DNA of 64,000 bases from Amborella trichopoda. Taxonomy: Eukaryota > Streptophyta > Magnoliopsida > Amborellales > Amborellaceae. The notes below the pieces were generated by a model, which saw only the letters and a list, made by a program, of their open reading frames with translations, had not been told where the DNA came from and ran no database searches. This document shows positions 45,916 through 58,429 of this stretch, one piece after another; the first letter of the stretch is position 1; the number at the start of each line of letters is the position of its first letter. The stretch spans positions 916,140-980,139 of the forward strand of contig NW_006497560.1 of assembly GCF_000471905.2 (NCBI RefSeq), read 5' to 3'. The translations under genes and the position numbers were made by a program.

Positions 45916-45940
45916 ATGTAAGACAAGACCAAGTCGCTAG

Positions 45941-46532
45941 GTCAGAGCAGAGCCGGTAGGAGTGTTCGACTCCACGAGAGAGATTCAATCTCAACGAGCA
46001 CTTAAACGAGTACGTACTTATCAGTATGAAACGACTGTTTGCAGAGACGTCCAAAATCTTCTCCAAGCTTTGAGGCTTTTGGGTTGAGCTTTGTTGAAGA
46101 TTTCTTATAATGTATCTCTTTTATCGTTCTCACGCTATGTTCTTGTTTTCATGAAGAAAGAGAAAATGGCTTGAGAAGGTGCGCCACTCATGAGAGAAAT
46201 TTTATCTTTCTAAAAGTTTAAGAAGATGGAGAGAGAGAGAGAGAGAGAGCGAGAGAGGAGATATAAGGGGCATACTACTTAGTATGGGAGAGTTTCTCTC
46301 TCTAGAATATTTTAATTGGAAGAGAAAGCAATAGTGGGGCATCCCTCTTAGAGGGAGAAAGGACTTGAGTTGTATGTATAATTGAACAATTAGGGGAGTA
46401 CTTATAGTGAATTGTAGAGATGCTTCTAGATATGTTGATCTTGACCATTGAAGTCAACAATATATGATATGAAAAGAGAATTGATCTTTACCACTTATCC
46501 ACCATCATGAGTGGATTAGATTTAACCTCCTT
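45941..46532. other. Spacer with GA microsatellite
   Basis: No gene recognised. (GA)n at about 46228-46256. It ends at the copia-type element's left flank TCCTT. Confidence 0.6.
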
Positions 46533-47189
46533 TGTTAGTATTTTTTATTTTGTAAAAATACTTATGTGCATTTCAAAATAACACAATATTTTGTGTGGTT
46601 TTCCTAGGTTTTTAATTTGCAAATAGAGAAAAGTATGGGTTTTTAGTTCCATATTAAAGGGAAGAGTGTAGATTGAGTGGTATTTAAGAGTGAACATTCC
46701 CATACCTTAAGTTCTAAAAATAAAGATGAGAGTGATGGAGTATGTGCAAAGCACATGAAGCATGCGACAATACACACGTGCAAGGGATCAAAGGTACTTG
46801 TGAAGTGTAACAACTTGAAATTGTTCACTTGAACAGTAAGTTTGAAACCACTTAAAACTCTATAACATAAGCTGTTTTTCCCTTTCTCTACATACCTTTG
46901 TCAACAGAAAGCATGATCTCTCATCCCTTTCTCTCTACTCGTTTTTTTTCTCTTTCTCTCTAAAATTACAAGTATTGTATTCTATTGTGGGATTCTAGCT
47001 CAAGTGTATAGAGTTTTGAAGCATCAAAAGAGAAATTATGTTTTATTGTATCCTGATGACGAATTGCCTTTCTTATGCACACAATATTGAAGGTGGGCAA
47101 ATATCATCTTGAGAAAGCACTCCTACATGCTTAAAATTGGGAAGGATTTTTGTCTAATTCATTTTTAGTACCCAAATCACTTTCCAACA
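46533..47189 (+). repeat. 5' LTR of nested copia-type element
   Basis: Homologous to 50941-51531 plus 53201-53449. Shared landmarks are TAACAACTTGAAATTGTTCA / TAACAACATGAAACTGTTCA, a TCTCATCCCT pyrimidine tract and a TTTTGCCTAATTCAT-like end. Confidence 0.85.
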
Positions 47190-48259
47190 ATTCAAGACGA
47201 TATTTTATGAGTGAAACATAAAGACATCCAAGACTTCCTTGAAAGTGATGAACCATGACCTCACAAGGTTATAGTGCTTCAACTAAATGAATTTCAAAAG
47301 ATGGCAACAAAATGTTTTCTTTTTATTAACTACTCTCAAAGTGGCTTATTTAGTCATTAAAGCTATGCCAAACTGCTGCCACCACCCGAAAATTCCACTA
47401 AAGAACAAAATGCAGCTTACAAAGGATGAATGGAAGATGACTACCTCTACAACGACCGTATGTTCAATGTACTGACAGATCTCATATACATATTCATCAA
47501 TTGCAATGACGAAGGAGTAATCGAAGCTCCCTGAAACCAAATATCTCACATAAGTCAGGTAACAAAAGGCTTCTTATTTCTAATTTTCTGGACTTTAAAT
47601 TGATTGAAAACAAACCAATTCTTTCTCAAGCATATGAGTTGCAAGTTGTAGTCAATGAATGTAAAGATTGTGGTCTTTTCAAGTAGGCACTATTATTCAT
47701 AAGCTACTCCCATATTGGAAAGAGTATCAAAAGAAAATGAAGTACAAGAAAGTGGATCTTGGTTTGGTTCAACTTCAGACATCTTTTCCGATTGCAGAAG
47801 AGAGTAGACTTCGGGAAAAGAAAGATGAGAATATGAAATTTCAAACTAAGATAAACATTGTTGAGAAAAAATCAAATGCTCAAAATAACAAAATTCTGAG
47901 GTTTCAAATGATAATTCTAAGAACTAGAAGTTTAATGGCAATAAAAATAAAAGAAAATGTTCTTGTTTTGTATGTAGAAAATCAGGACATTACCCAAGAG
48001 AATGCCGACACCAAAAGGGGCCAAAAAGCCAAGAAACCAAGTCAAAATGACTATTGATGGACAATTTGTAGCAAATGCTCACAAAAGTAAACATGATTGA
48101 TAAAAATTATCGATAGTGGGTTGGTACTACTACCATTCATGTAGCTAATAATGGAGATATATTTAAGACATTTCATCCACTGGGTGAAGGAAATTAAGTT
48201 AACTTGGTACTCAAGCTATGGCCAAAATGCTTGGAAATGGTATAATAGAACAAAAGTTA

Positions 48260-48373
48260 GTTAAGGCAAAGTTCTTACCTTGGAAAATGTGTACTAAGTT
48301 AAGGCAAAGTTCTTGCCTTGGAAAATATATACTAAGTTAAGGCAAAGTTCTTATCTTGGAAAATATGTACTAC
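48260..48373 (+). repeat. 38-bp tandem repeat, three copies
   Basis: Units start GTTAAGGCAAAGTTCTT at 48260, 48298 and 48336, with few differences between them. They lie inside the copia-type element. Confidence 0.93.
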
Positions 48374-48989
48374 ATTCTATATATGAAAAGAAACCTTGTA
48401 TCGGGATGTCTAATGAACAAGAAAGGTTTTACAATGGTCATTGGATCTAACAAACTCATTTTGACTAAAAATGGTGTGTTTGTTGGCAAAGGTTATCCTT
48501 GAGATGAGATGTTTAAGTTTGATTTAATTAATGGATTACATAAGTATTTTGCTTGTATTCTGATTTCTTGCAATGTGAGGCATAGTAGATTGGGATATGT
48601 TAATTTTACTTCTATTAATATTGGTAGAAATGGTACTGCCATGTTAATTTATTCTTTTTTGCCTTTAAATTTATGGGGAGAAGCTTTATTGTAAGCATGC
48701 TTTATTTTGAATAAAATTCCATGTAAAAAGAGTGATAAAACCCCTTTATAAAACTTGGTTTAATAGAAATCATCTTTAAAACATTTTAAGGTATGGGGTT
48801 GCCTTACAAATGTTAGACTTCTAGATCTAAGAATAAATAAATTAGGTCCTAGAACCACTAAGTATGTATTTGTAGGATTTCACAAAATAGAAAATTATAC
48901 AGATTTGTTTGATCTAAGTTCTAACAAAATAGTGAAATTTAGAGATGATATTTTCTGAAAACCTCACTTGTAAAAGTGAATTACATACA

Positions 48990-49381
48990 GAGTGCAGTTT
49001 GTATAGAGCCTAGGCTCTAAACAATCAAATTAGAGCCTACTTTCAAATAGTATCGAGAAATGTGGTTTGAACACCGAAAATCTTTGTAATTGTCTTAAAA
49101 TATATTTTTATTTGTATTTATAAAGTTAAAATCTTAAAAAACAATGCAGATCGAAAGATCTATGAAAACTTGAAAATCTTGAAAATTGATGGTCCAAAAG
49201 TGCATTATAAAATAAACTATTTCCCAAACTTGAAATCCATTTTTCTATGATTTCCGGCATCTTGATGTCGAGATGATCAATTTGAGGATATTTGGTCATC
49301 AAAACAATCTCTTCTAGTGAAATTTTTGAGATAGGCTCTAATTTGATTGTTTAGAGCCTCGGCTCTATACAAACTTTTCCC
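48990..49381. mobile_element. Mutator-like MITE, family A (copy 4)
   Basis: The left arm GTTTGTATAGAGCCTAGGCT and the inverse of the right arm GTTTGTATAGAGCCGAGGCT agree over about 45 bases, the best-preserved TIRs of the family here. Flanks TTACATACA (48981-48989) and TTATATAAA (49382-49390) match at 7/9. It inserted into the copia-type element's pol region. Confidence 0.82.
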
Positions 49382-49814
49382 TTATATAAAACAAGTAGTC
49401 TACCAAGTGAAAATATTAATCATCATCAGCAGCAGCAAAGCCTTCTTCCCAACTAATTGGAATCGACATCATCATCAAGTACAAATATTGATGATCTAAA
49501 AGAAAAAAAAAAAATGATGAGAAAACAAACACAAGAAGTAAAAGAAAAGAATTAGAAATGATCGATCTTATAACTTTGGCCCAAATTTTTATATTTATCT
49601 AGCTAATTCCAATAAAAAATATGACATTAAATTTTATACCAATAGTCTCAAATGTGGACGAAGATCCTACATCATTAAGTGAAGCCTTGGCATCACTAGA
49701 TACAATTTTTTGGAAAGAGGCAAAAAATAGCGAAATGGATTCCATAATTGCCAATAAAACTTGGAAAGTAGATCTTCCATCTAGTTCTAAAACCATAGGT
49801 TGTAAATATATATA

Positions 49815-49834
49815 NNNNNNNNNNNNNNNNNNNN
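49815..49834. other. Assembly gap (20 N)
   Basis: Twenty N following an ATATATATA run inside the copia-type reverse-transcriptase region. The short, round length suggests a placeholder of unknown true size. Confidence 1.
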
Positions 49835-50204
49835 AAGTGGGCATTGATTATTTTGGCACATATGCACCTGTGGCAAGAATTGCTACTATATGATTATTTT
49901 TAGCAGTAGTGTCTATTAACTATCTAGTCATACATTAAATAGATGTAAAAACTGATTTATTAAACTGTGACTTAGATGAATAAATCTACATGAAAGAACC
50001 CAAAGGGTTTGTAATACCAGGTCAGAAGAATAAACTTTGTAAATTAATTAAATGAATGCTCATAAGTCATAGTACTTTTATATACAAGGGTACTCTTGAT
50101 AGACACACCTATGTAAGTGTGGAAGTGATGATGTTTCCTATGAGATGAGACTCATATCTAGGGTACTCATGAAATCAAGATAAGTACAAGGCCCAAAATA
50201 TGAT

Positions 50205-50720
50205 GGGCAAACTTTCTATGCTTCTCCTATAGCGTAAAACTTATATACTTCCTCTTATCCAACCGTCCATTCTGAATGGAGGGCTAAGATTGCCCCAATC
50301 ACAATGTCGTGTCTCTACACTATTTTATTTTTAATTTTATTTTATATAAATTATTTGGACACCAAATTTTGGACATCCAATACTCTATTAAAGTCGCACA
50401 AGCAAAAAATATTAAAAATATATTTTCAATAAAATATAATGACCTAAATACCCCTAAAAGTTTCAAGGGGTATTTTGATCACTATATTTTGTCAAAATTT
50501 TACTTTTAATATTTTTTTATAGGTGCGCCCCAATGAGAAGATGCCACTTACCAAATTTTATATTCATACAGTTTGTATAAAAATACTAAAAAAAAAAATA
50601 CTTTGAGACGTTAGATCTAAGATCAAAAGGTGAGTGGCTCTCTTAATCAAAATTGGACGGCTGGATGGTAGGGGAAGCATAGATTTTATATATTGTAGGG
50701 GAAGTATACAAGCCTTTCCC
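50205..50720. mobile_element. Mutator-like MITE with perfect 9-bp duplication
   Basis: AAATATGAT occurs at 50196-50204 and again at 50721-50729. The TIRs are GGGCAAACTTTCTATGCTTC and the inverse of GGGAAAGGCTTGTATACTTC, and similarity continues inward (CCAACCGTCCA / CCAGCCGTCCA). It is 516 bp and non-coding. It inserted into the copia-type element. Confidence 0.93.
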
Positions 50721-51531
50721 AAATATGATGGCAGCAAAAAACGCTAGAATTGAATATTATTTGTGAGTTATACTACTAGTATGCTAAATAAGCAATCTGG
50801 TTCAAAGCTATACACTACTATGGTACTTGATAGGTTTTATAGTTAATACTCTGTAGGTTCCAAGCTGAAAGATACTTTCATGGTATATAAATAATATACT
50901 AACCTATGTTTTTCATGTTATTTTGAAATAGTGAAGGCAATGTTAATATTTTTTATTTTGTAAAAATACATATGTGTAATTCAAAATAACACTATGTTTC
51001 ATGCGGCTTTACTAAGTTTTAATTTTGTAGAGAAAGAAACATGTGGATTTTTAGTCCCACATTGAAGATGAGAGTATGTATTGAGTGATAATTAAGTGTG
51101 GGCATTCTCATACTTTATATTATTAAAAGAAATGTGAGAGTAATGATCCATGAGCGGAGCACGAGGAGTGTGCAATATGTACACGCAAATGCATGTGGGC
51201 ACATGCGTGTGTGTGCACGAGGGCAACATGCATGAAAAATCCAATAGACACTGGCTGTTGAAGACTTGAGGTACTTGATGAATGCAACTAATCACATCCA
51301 ATGGCTAAGTACCGTTGATGGTGGTTGTTAGAGATACAACAGTCATATTATTAAGTGTAACAACATGAAACTGTTCACTTAATCAACAAATTCGAATGCA
51401 CCTAGAGCTCTAGAAAGGAACTGTATTTCTCATTCTCAACACACCTTTTTCATTCTCTGCAAACCTTTTTCAACAAAAAGCTCAAGCTCTCATCCCTCCC
51501 TCTCTCTACTTGTTTTTTCTCACTTTTTAAC

Positions 51532-53200
51532 TAATGCAAATAATATTAGGGTTATTTTAATTTTTTATTATTCTTTAGTAGATCTCTTCAGAAATAGAAG
51601 AGGAGGTGTGCAGGGATACTTGTGGGCATAGAGTTTGTGTGTGGGTTGATATTTATGGATTGGGTTAGTTAGGTTAGGAATATAAATAGGATAAGGCTAA
51701 ATCTAGAGGGTTTATCGTTTCAACTTGGGAACGTTTTGGATAAAATGTAGATTAAGAGAGAATATATCTTTTTGGTATATGATGGTTAAGAGCGCACGTG
51801 GATTTAAGAGAAGAAAAGTTGATGAGTTAATAAAATTTAGTCTCGTGAAGAGATTTTTGGGGTGGATTCCTTTGCAGACCTTGAGAGAGGGTATATTCTC
51901 TCAACCTTGGGGTGAATTCCCTTGCAGACATTGAGAGATGATATATTCTTTAAACCTTTTATTTTTATTTTTTTTCTGGTTTTATTTTCTAAATTTACAT
52001 CAATTGGTATCAGAGCTATATTAATTGGTATCAAAGCAAGTCAGATCTAGATCAAGTCAGACCATGAGAGATGGTATATTCTTTCGAACCGTTTGGTTTT
52101 TCTTTTTATTTTTATGGTGTTATTATTTCTCTACATCAATTTACATTAATTGGTATCAAAGCTAGAGATCATTTTACGATACCACCAAAAGTTAATCAAG
52201 CTAATCCTACTCCTGCTATGGATTATCGTTGGGTAGAAAATTTTAATAAAGCCCTAGAGGATGTTTCGAACTGAAGTACGTGAGATGAATCAAGAGATGA
52301 ATCAGAGGTTGCAGCAGTTGAAGAATAATCTTCCTCGTGAAGAAGGTATTCACAACCATATTCATCTTGCATCAGTAATTCCACGATAAATCTAGGGTGT
52401 TGATTACAAGCATACTGAAAAAATTTACAAGCCAGATCTGTCGTGTTCTATAGAGAAGCCAAATCTGCCAAGTCCTATAGAACGACCACAAAATTTTGAT
52501 ATTAAAATCAATCTCCCAAAATTTCATGGTCAAACGTGTTCATCGATTGAACTTGGTGTTTTTTTGGAGCTGGACTCATTCCTGGTTAGGAATAATAAGC
52601 CCAATCTCATATTCAACAATTACTCTTGACACACAGTTACAGGCATCAGTCTCGAAGAAAAAGTATCGAAGCTCATGGTGGGACTTCATCACCAACTTTT
52701 GAGCTCGAGGTCGAGCTTATCCCAACCCGGGGAGAATGATGTAAATAATATTAGGGTTATTTTAATTTTTTATTATTCTTTAGTTTATCTCTTTAGAAAT
52801 AGGAGATGAGGTGCACATGGATATTTGTGGGCATTAAGTTTGTGTGTGAGTTGATATTTATGGATTGGGATAGTTAGTTTAGAAATATAAATATAGGTTA
52901 AATTTAGTGGGTTTATCTTTTCAACTTGGGAACGTTTTGGATAAAATGTAGGTTAAGAGAGAAGATATCTTTTTGGTGCATGATGATTAAGAGAGCACAT
53001 TAATTTAAGAGAGAAAAGTAGATGAGTTAATAAAATTTGGTCTCGTGAAGAGATTTTTTGGGTAGATTCCCTTGCAGATCTTGAAAGAGGGTATATTCTC
53101 TCAATCTTAGGGTGAATTCCTTTGTAGACCTTGAGAGAAGGTATATTCTCTCAACCTTTTATTTTTATTTTTTCTGGTTTTATTTTCTCAATTTACATCA
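51532..53200 (+). mobile_element. Short non-autonomous LTR element (TRIM-like, fossil)
   Basis: Two LTRs (51532-52002, 52737-53200) share GCAAATAATATTAGGG / GTAAATAATATTAGGG starts; the 3' copy shows the terminal inverted pair TGATGTAAAT...ATTTACATCA. The primer-binding site TGGTATCAGAGC (initiator-Met type) is at 52005-52016, and a purine tract GGGGAGAATGA precedes the 3' LTR. Flanks TTAAC and CTAAC match at 4/5. The 734-bp interior has only a short gag-like remnant (a LPKFHG-type segment near 52510) and no pol. By eye the LTRs differ by roughly a tenth. It sits in the 3' LTR of the copia-type element, so it is younger than that element. Confidence 0.9.
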
Positions 53201-53449
53201 CTAACTCTAAATTTCCAAGACCCTGGTGTTCTATAGTGGACTTCTGGCTCAGATGTATAGAGGTTTGAAGTATCAAAAGAAACCTTCTGTTTTCCTATAT
53301 CTCGAGGATGAATTGTTCTTCTTATGTACACTTTTTGCAGCATCAAAGGTTTTCTAGAGAAAACACTTATGCCTGCTCAAAAATAAGAAGGATTTTTGCC
53401 TAATTCATCTTTTATTTGTGTCCTTTTTCATTCAAATCTATTTCCAACA

Positions 53450-55200
53450 CCCTTGTCCTCCCATAAATCCCTAATTAACTCCAAATTTCCCTTCTCACAA
53501 ATTAAAATTAATATCAAATTTAACTTGCTTTTATAATTGTCCCTGCTTATTGTACATTGGGAGTTGCCCTTATTCTTATATGACATAAATTGTAGAAGCA
53601 ATTTGAATATTGATTTTCCTTCCAAGTTTGGTATGCATATACCCTGAATCACATGATGTCACATAGGATATGTAGTTATATGTTCAATTACACATAAGCT
53701 GAGGGTTGCAATCATAATCTCAAACCTTATGCCTTTTCAAGAAGATTTTCTCCATGTGCACACAACCATTTAAGCCACACCTTAAACATGTGCTTAATCC
53801 AATTTTCAATTTCATAAAGATTCTTCATAATTCAAAATTCCACTTTAAAAAACCTTCAAAAATGATAAGTAGGTCGCCATAAGGGTCGTGACATTATTAT
53901 CCGTACGTCATGACTACATAGCAATAACATGGAGCCATGTTAGACACATGTATCACCCATTGGCCACTTGGGTGTCATAAGGGATATTGGTTTTGTTTAT
54001 CATTTTATAAAAGAAAATTTCTCATAGCTCAATTTTTCCTCTAGAAAAATTCATAAAAATTCTCAAAATAGCCACAAAAACCATAAAAAATAGTTTCCAT
54101 CATATTTACACAAGTTGGAATTATATAAAAATATTAATGAAAGAAATTAGGATCCTATAGAGTTGAATTATGCATTGAAACACTCCACTCAACTAGACCC
54201 AGAATCTAAAGCCACCTTCTCAGAATGACTAGACAAACCTATGCTAATCAGAGGCTCATTCTTGGTTTATTAAAGTCAAATTAATGTGTGGCTCATGAAT
54301 CTTAGGTTGGTGTCGATTACAGGTGCACCTCCAAGGACATACACTCATATAGATAGTGGATTATTTTGAAGAGCATCTCAGTTGCGACTGTTTATGCGAA
54401 TGCTATGGAATGTTTAATGGTTTACAAGGGCAAGGATTAGGCTTATGTCATCTCAAAGCCTTAACTTTCTTATACAAGGCTAAATCACATAAAATATTCA
54501 AGCTTATAACATCATGAATCAATCACATACACAATGCCTTGGCCATCACACAACTAGGAGACATAAATCAAAGCTGACCATAGTTAGAGGTAACCATCAA
54601 CCCTCTTATTGCCTCTCATTGTTTACGATGCAAATTGGAAAGATCTTTAGAGGAAGATCCCTCAGATCCGTACCACAAACTGATTTTAAAAAAATGATTA
54701 AGAGTGAGGACAATCAAATTCTGATTTGAGACTAGATCTACTCAGAAATGAGTAGATCTACTCTCATATCAGTGGCAAAGCCAGCATCGATCCAAAAAGT
54801 ACGAAATACAATATAAAATGCATTAAATTTGATTTAATTCTAATAAAAATATAAAAAAAGTGCAAAAAGGGTACAATACCAGACCGGACCAGTGGGCCCA
54901 GTACTCCTGAGGCTTCGAGGCCTCCCTGTATCAAGATAGGTTGAGTTTATGACGTGCGTCCTCTTTGTCTCTCTTCAAGTTTTGACTATGCCATGACTTG
55001 GTTGGATGAATTTCTGGATCTAAAGGCTGCAAATGGCCTAAAGTTAGGATTTTCCTAAGTCTAGGGTTTGCTCACAGGTTTTCTCTTTGGGCTATCTCTC
55101 TCAAACTTCCTAGCTTCCCACGCTCCACCTCTTGTCTCCGATTTCCTGGTCTACTCATCCCACTCAAAGAGGTATGTTAGTTGTTTTTATTATAGACTCA
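53450..55200. other. Unrecognised intergenic sequence
   Basis: No gene supported. The stretch near 54880-55140 is less AT-rich and pyrimidine-rich, resembling an LTR or leader, but no partner was found in the window. Confidence 0.4.
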
Positions 55201-55205
55201 ATAAG

Positions 55206-55410
55206 GGTGTAGAATAGATAATTACTAAAACCATGAGATTTGCTAGGCGTATAATAGATAACTATTAAAACCATGGGTGTGCAATAGATAACCTACTAAA
55301 AATTATGGGATTTGCTAGTTGTAGAATAGATAACTACTAAAAACTATAAGATTTCTTAGGTGTAGAATGGATAACTACTAAAAGCTACAAGATTTGCTAG
55401 GTGTGAATCA
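55206..55410. repeat. Degenerate ~42-48-bp minisatellite, ~5 copies
   Basis: Each unit contains GTAGAATAGATAACTACTAA or a close variant followed by a GATTTGCTAGG-type word. Copies differ in length and sequence. Confidence 0.85.
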
Positions 55411-56057
55411 TAGGATGAGGACCATGGATTATGGTGGTCTATAGTTTAGGGGTCTACTGAAATAGTGTGGTCCTATAGATTTTCTAAGTTTACGAAAATC
55501 ATGGAATTTGCCAATTTTAAAAATGGGGTGTCTACACTCATATATATATATATATCGGCCTCATGATTCTCAGGCTCTTGGTCCTAGTGAGCTAAGATCC
55601 TCAAGTTTCATTACTCTTGTTCATTCCCACTACGATGAAGAGCTATAATACCCCAAGGTTTCAAGGCCTTGAAAGGCCAAAATTGCAATAGGGCATATCT
55701 AGAAAGTATAATTTATGGGGTATATATAAATTTTCCTCTTTTTTAAGTCCACAAAATGTGTGTGAGTTAGTCATCTCTCCCCTCTTTTTGTCCTTGAGCT
55801 CTCTTTATTGCTATATCCATAGTAACCAAAACCCCACCGAAAAGAGGAGATTTGTATTGAAACTCAAAAATAGAAAAGAAGAGATTTGTATTGTGGAATG
55901 TGATAATATATGATATTTGATATTATATGATATTATGGAAGAAGAGGAGTTCTGATATATACTAGTAAGATGAACCTGTTTTACAAGTCTCATAAGAAAT
56001 TTTATATTCATAATGTGTTAATTGATATATCAGAAGATAATATATTAAATTAGAAAA
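55411..56057. other. Intergenic, no gene recognised
   Basis: AT-rich; an ATATATATATATAT run at about 55540. Nothing delimitable. Confidence 0.4.
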
Positions 56058-56352
56058 GGGATTGTATACTATGAGATTATTTATTTTGGATATAAAAAGT
56101 CATAATTATTTTTAGCCATTGGATGTGAAATCCAATAAATGAAAGTGTGTCACGATATTCGAGAAATTTTATTTTAGACTTTATGCTTAAATAATGACAC
56201 ATCCTCAACCACCTAATTTTAACTTTAATGGTCAACAATGATTGCGCTTAAATAATGACACATCCTCAACCACCTAATTTTAACTTTAATGGTCAACAAT
56301 GATTGTGAACTCCTTGTATAAAAAAATAAACAGTCTCATTATATACATTTCC
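56058..56352. mobile_element. Mutator-like MITE, family B (copy 4)
   Basis: The ends are GGGATTGTATACTATGAGAT and the inverse of GGAAATGTATATAATGAGAC, with a perfect 9-bp duplication ATTAGAAAA (56049-56057, 56353-56361). Inside, a 61-bp segment starting GCTTAAATAATGACAC is duplicated in tandem (56185-56245, 56246-56306), which lengthens this copy to 295 bp. Confidence 0.9.
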
Positions 56353-58429
56353 ATTAGAAAATATGATAATACCTCTCTTTATACTATGTAATTAAATATT
56401 AGATATCAGCTTAGATAAGTAAATTATTTATGCGACATTTAAAATAACATATAAAAATTAATGTAACAAATTAAGTAACTTAGAGATTATTTTACTATAT
56501 TTATTAATTCTAAGCTAAACTATAAATATAATTATTAATTCTAAGCTAAACTAATTAATATAAATTAATAAATTCTATAAAATTAGAATTTCTTTATTAT
56601 TAATAAATAATTACAAAATTACACTTACATGACTTTAAGATATTCATAATATTCAATTAGGATTCTAATATTTAATAAAAAGTATTATCAATATAATTAA
56701 TAGTATTTAATCTATCAATTTTAAATATTATAACAATTTCTAATATTATTAATTATTACAATAAATAGACAATCATAATAATTTGAATCATTATAGTTAA
56801 ATTACATTGTAAGAAATATAATAGTTATATGCAAATATATAATGATGATTTAATACGAGAATATATTAATAATTAGAATAATGCTTCATAATGATCATAT
56901 CTATTACTAACAAAACTATGATTAACATCTTTATAATAAATAAATGATTTACCACGGAACAAAACAAGTAAGCAATAGCTCAAATGAAAAGCATAACAAT
57001 TGAAAAACATAAATGGCTAATATTTCTTAATGAAACTAATGTTTCACTAATATGAAATGTAATTCAATAAGAAGAAGTCACTCCTCCTGAAGAAGTCACT
57101 CCTCCTAGATATTCTGAAAAAAAATGATATAAAAAAAAAAAAATACATACTGCAAATCATAACAAAATGAATATAAATAATAAGAAAGAAATTATTTTTC
57201 ATTAATATGAATTAAATATAAAAGTGCGCGATACTTATATGAACAAAGTAGCTTTACAAAGAACCTATCTTACAACTTCAAACTTCGAATACAAACTGAC
57301 AGATTGAAGCCAATGAAAAACTTAAATTATGGATAGAAAAATATCAGAAAAGCAGATGAGCGAGATATTAGCTAGAGAAATAAAAAGCCGAAGAATAGCT
57401 AGACGACTAAAATAGAGACTTCAGAGAGGAGATTGGTGCACTCGTTGCTACTTGGCTCCTCTATTTATACAAGAGGTGGTGAGGTCGAGAATCTCTTTTT
57501 AGAAATGGATATGGATAAAGATATCCAAGTAAAGGCTTCTGATTGATCTGAAGAGTACTTCTTTTCTCTACCAATTAGAGAAACCCCCCTTGCTTTCATC
57601 ATCTAAGAGGTCTCTGTAACAATTGCAGCTCCTTTATCAATTTTGTAACTTTTTCCCCCTTCCCTCTCTCTCTCTCTTTCTCACATAGCAGGCTTTATGA
57701 AGCGGTCAAATGCATCAATGGCGCTCTTTGCCATAAATAAATAAGAGGAAAGTAGTATGTGATTCATGACCAATGCCATGCAATAATTCATGATCTTATG
57801 CAGCCCATCATGTCATACAAAGCACCTCATTCGAGTTGAAGCGACAAAGCACCTCATTCGAATTGAAGCGATGGTGCCAAAGTCGACTTTTAAAAAACGC
57901 CCAAGTTTTCTTCATATTTTTCTAGTTTGCCTTTATGCCGAGAGCATAGAAATTCCAAGGGCATTAAAAGAAAATCGTTAGCATTAAAATAATATGATTT
58001 TAACCATTTTATTTATTATCAAGTAAGTACTAACAAATTTATTTATTATTAATTTTTTTATAAAATTATACTTTTATTTATTTTAAAATTAAAAAAATTG
58101 AAACCTTTCCCCAAGTCAGCCAAAGCACCGAATTGCTTTATTTTTCAGACTAAACCAAAACAAAATCCGAAGCGAATTTGACAATATTGATCACCATGAT
58201 AGTATCAGAGTCATGTTCCTATTTTTTAATAAATATGCAATTGCTAAATAAGCCAATTGTGGTATCTTGAGGAAGAACCTATAAAAAAAAATATTTCTAT
58301 CAGTGAGTGAAGCACGTTTAATCGATTTAGGGGCTCTTATTTGTCTTAGAGCACACATATAATTATTTGTTATATCAAAAAACCTTAGTATTATCACAAA
58401 TAATTTTATCTAATTTCCATTTATGAGAA
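56353..58429. other. AT-rich intergenic sequence with short repeats
   Basis: No gene recognised; 56360-57000 is very AT-rich. Short tandem repeats: GAAGAAGTCACTCCTCCT twice near 57070-57110, and a 27-bp unit (ACAAAGCACCTCATTCGA...) twice at 57817-57843 and 57844-57870. A CTATTTATAC box lies near 57461 and a CT microsatellite near 57665, but no gene follows. Confidence 0.45.

Larger units (their letters stand above)
42720..45940. other. Nuclear insertion of mitochondrial DNA (NUMT)
   Basis: The base composition rises to near-balanced GC across this block, and the rps3-rpl16 gene pair at its right side is mitochondrial. The non-coding remainder has the look of plant mitochondrial spacer (dispersed CCCC/GGGG runs, no A/T-run texture), including a C13-like run at about 44767-44779. 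The edges are judged from composition and are approximate; the left edge is uncertain. A 71-codon minus frame at 42735-42950 is not recognised. Confidence 0.75.
46533..53449 (+). mobile_element. Copia-type LTR retrotransposon with nested insertions (fossil)
   Basis: The 5' LTR (46533-47189) starts TGTTAGTATTTTTTATTTTG. The 3' LTR starts at 50941 with TGTTAATATTTTTTATTTTG and ends TTTCCAACA at 53449; a TRIM interrupts it. Flanks TCCTT and CCCTT match at 4/5. Internal parts in plus order: copia gag (NFKRWQQ near 47290), a CX2CX4HX4C zinc knuckle near 47960, integrase remnants near 48600-48960 and reverse transcriptase near 49620-50060. Three later insertions sit inside: a family-A MITE, a Mutator-like MITE and the TRIM. 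It is broken in many places, and its LTRs are clearly more diverged than those of the copia element at 11412-16722, so it is probably older. Confidence 0.85.
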
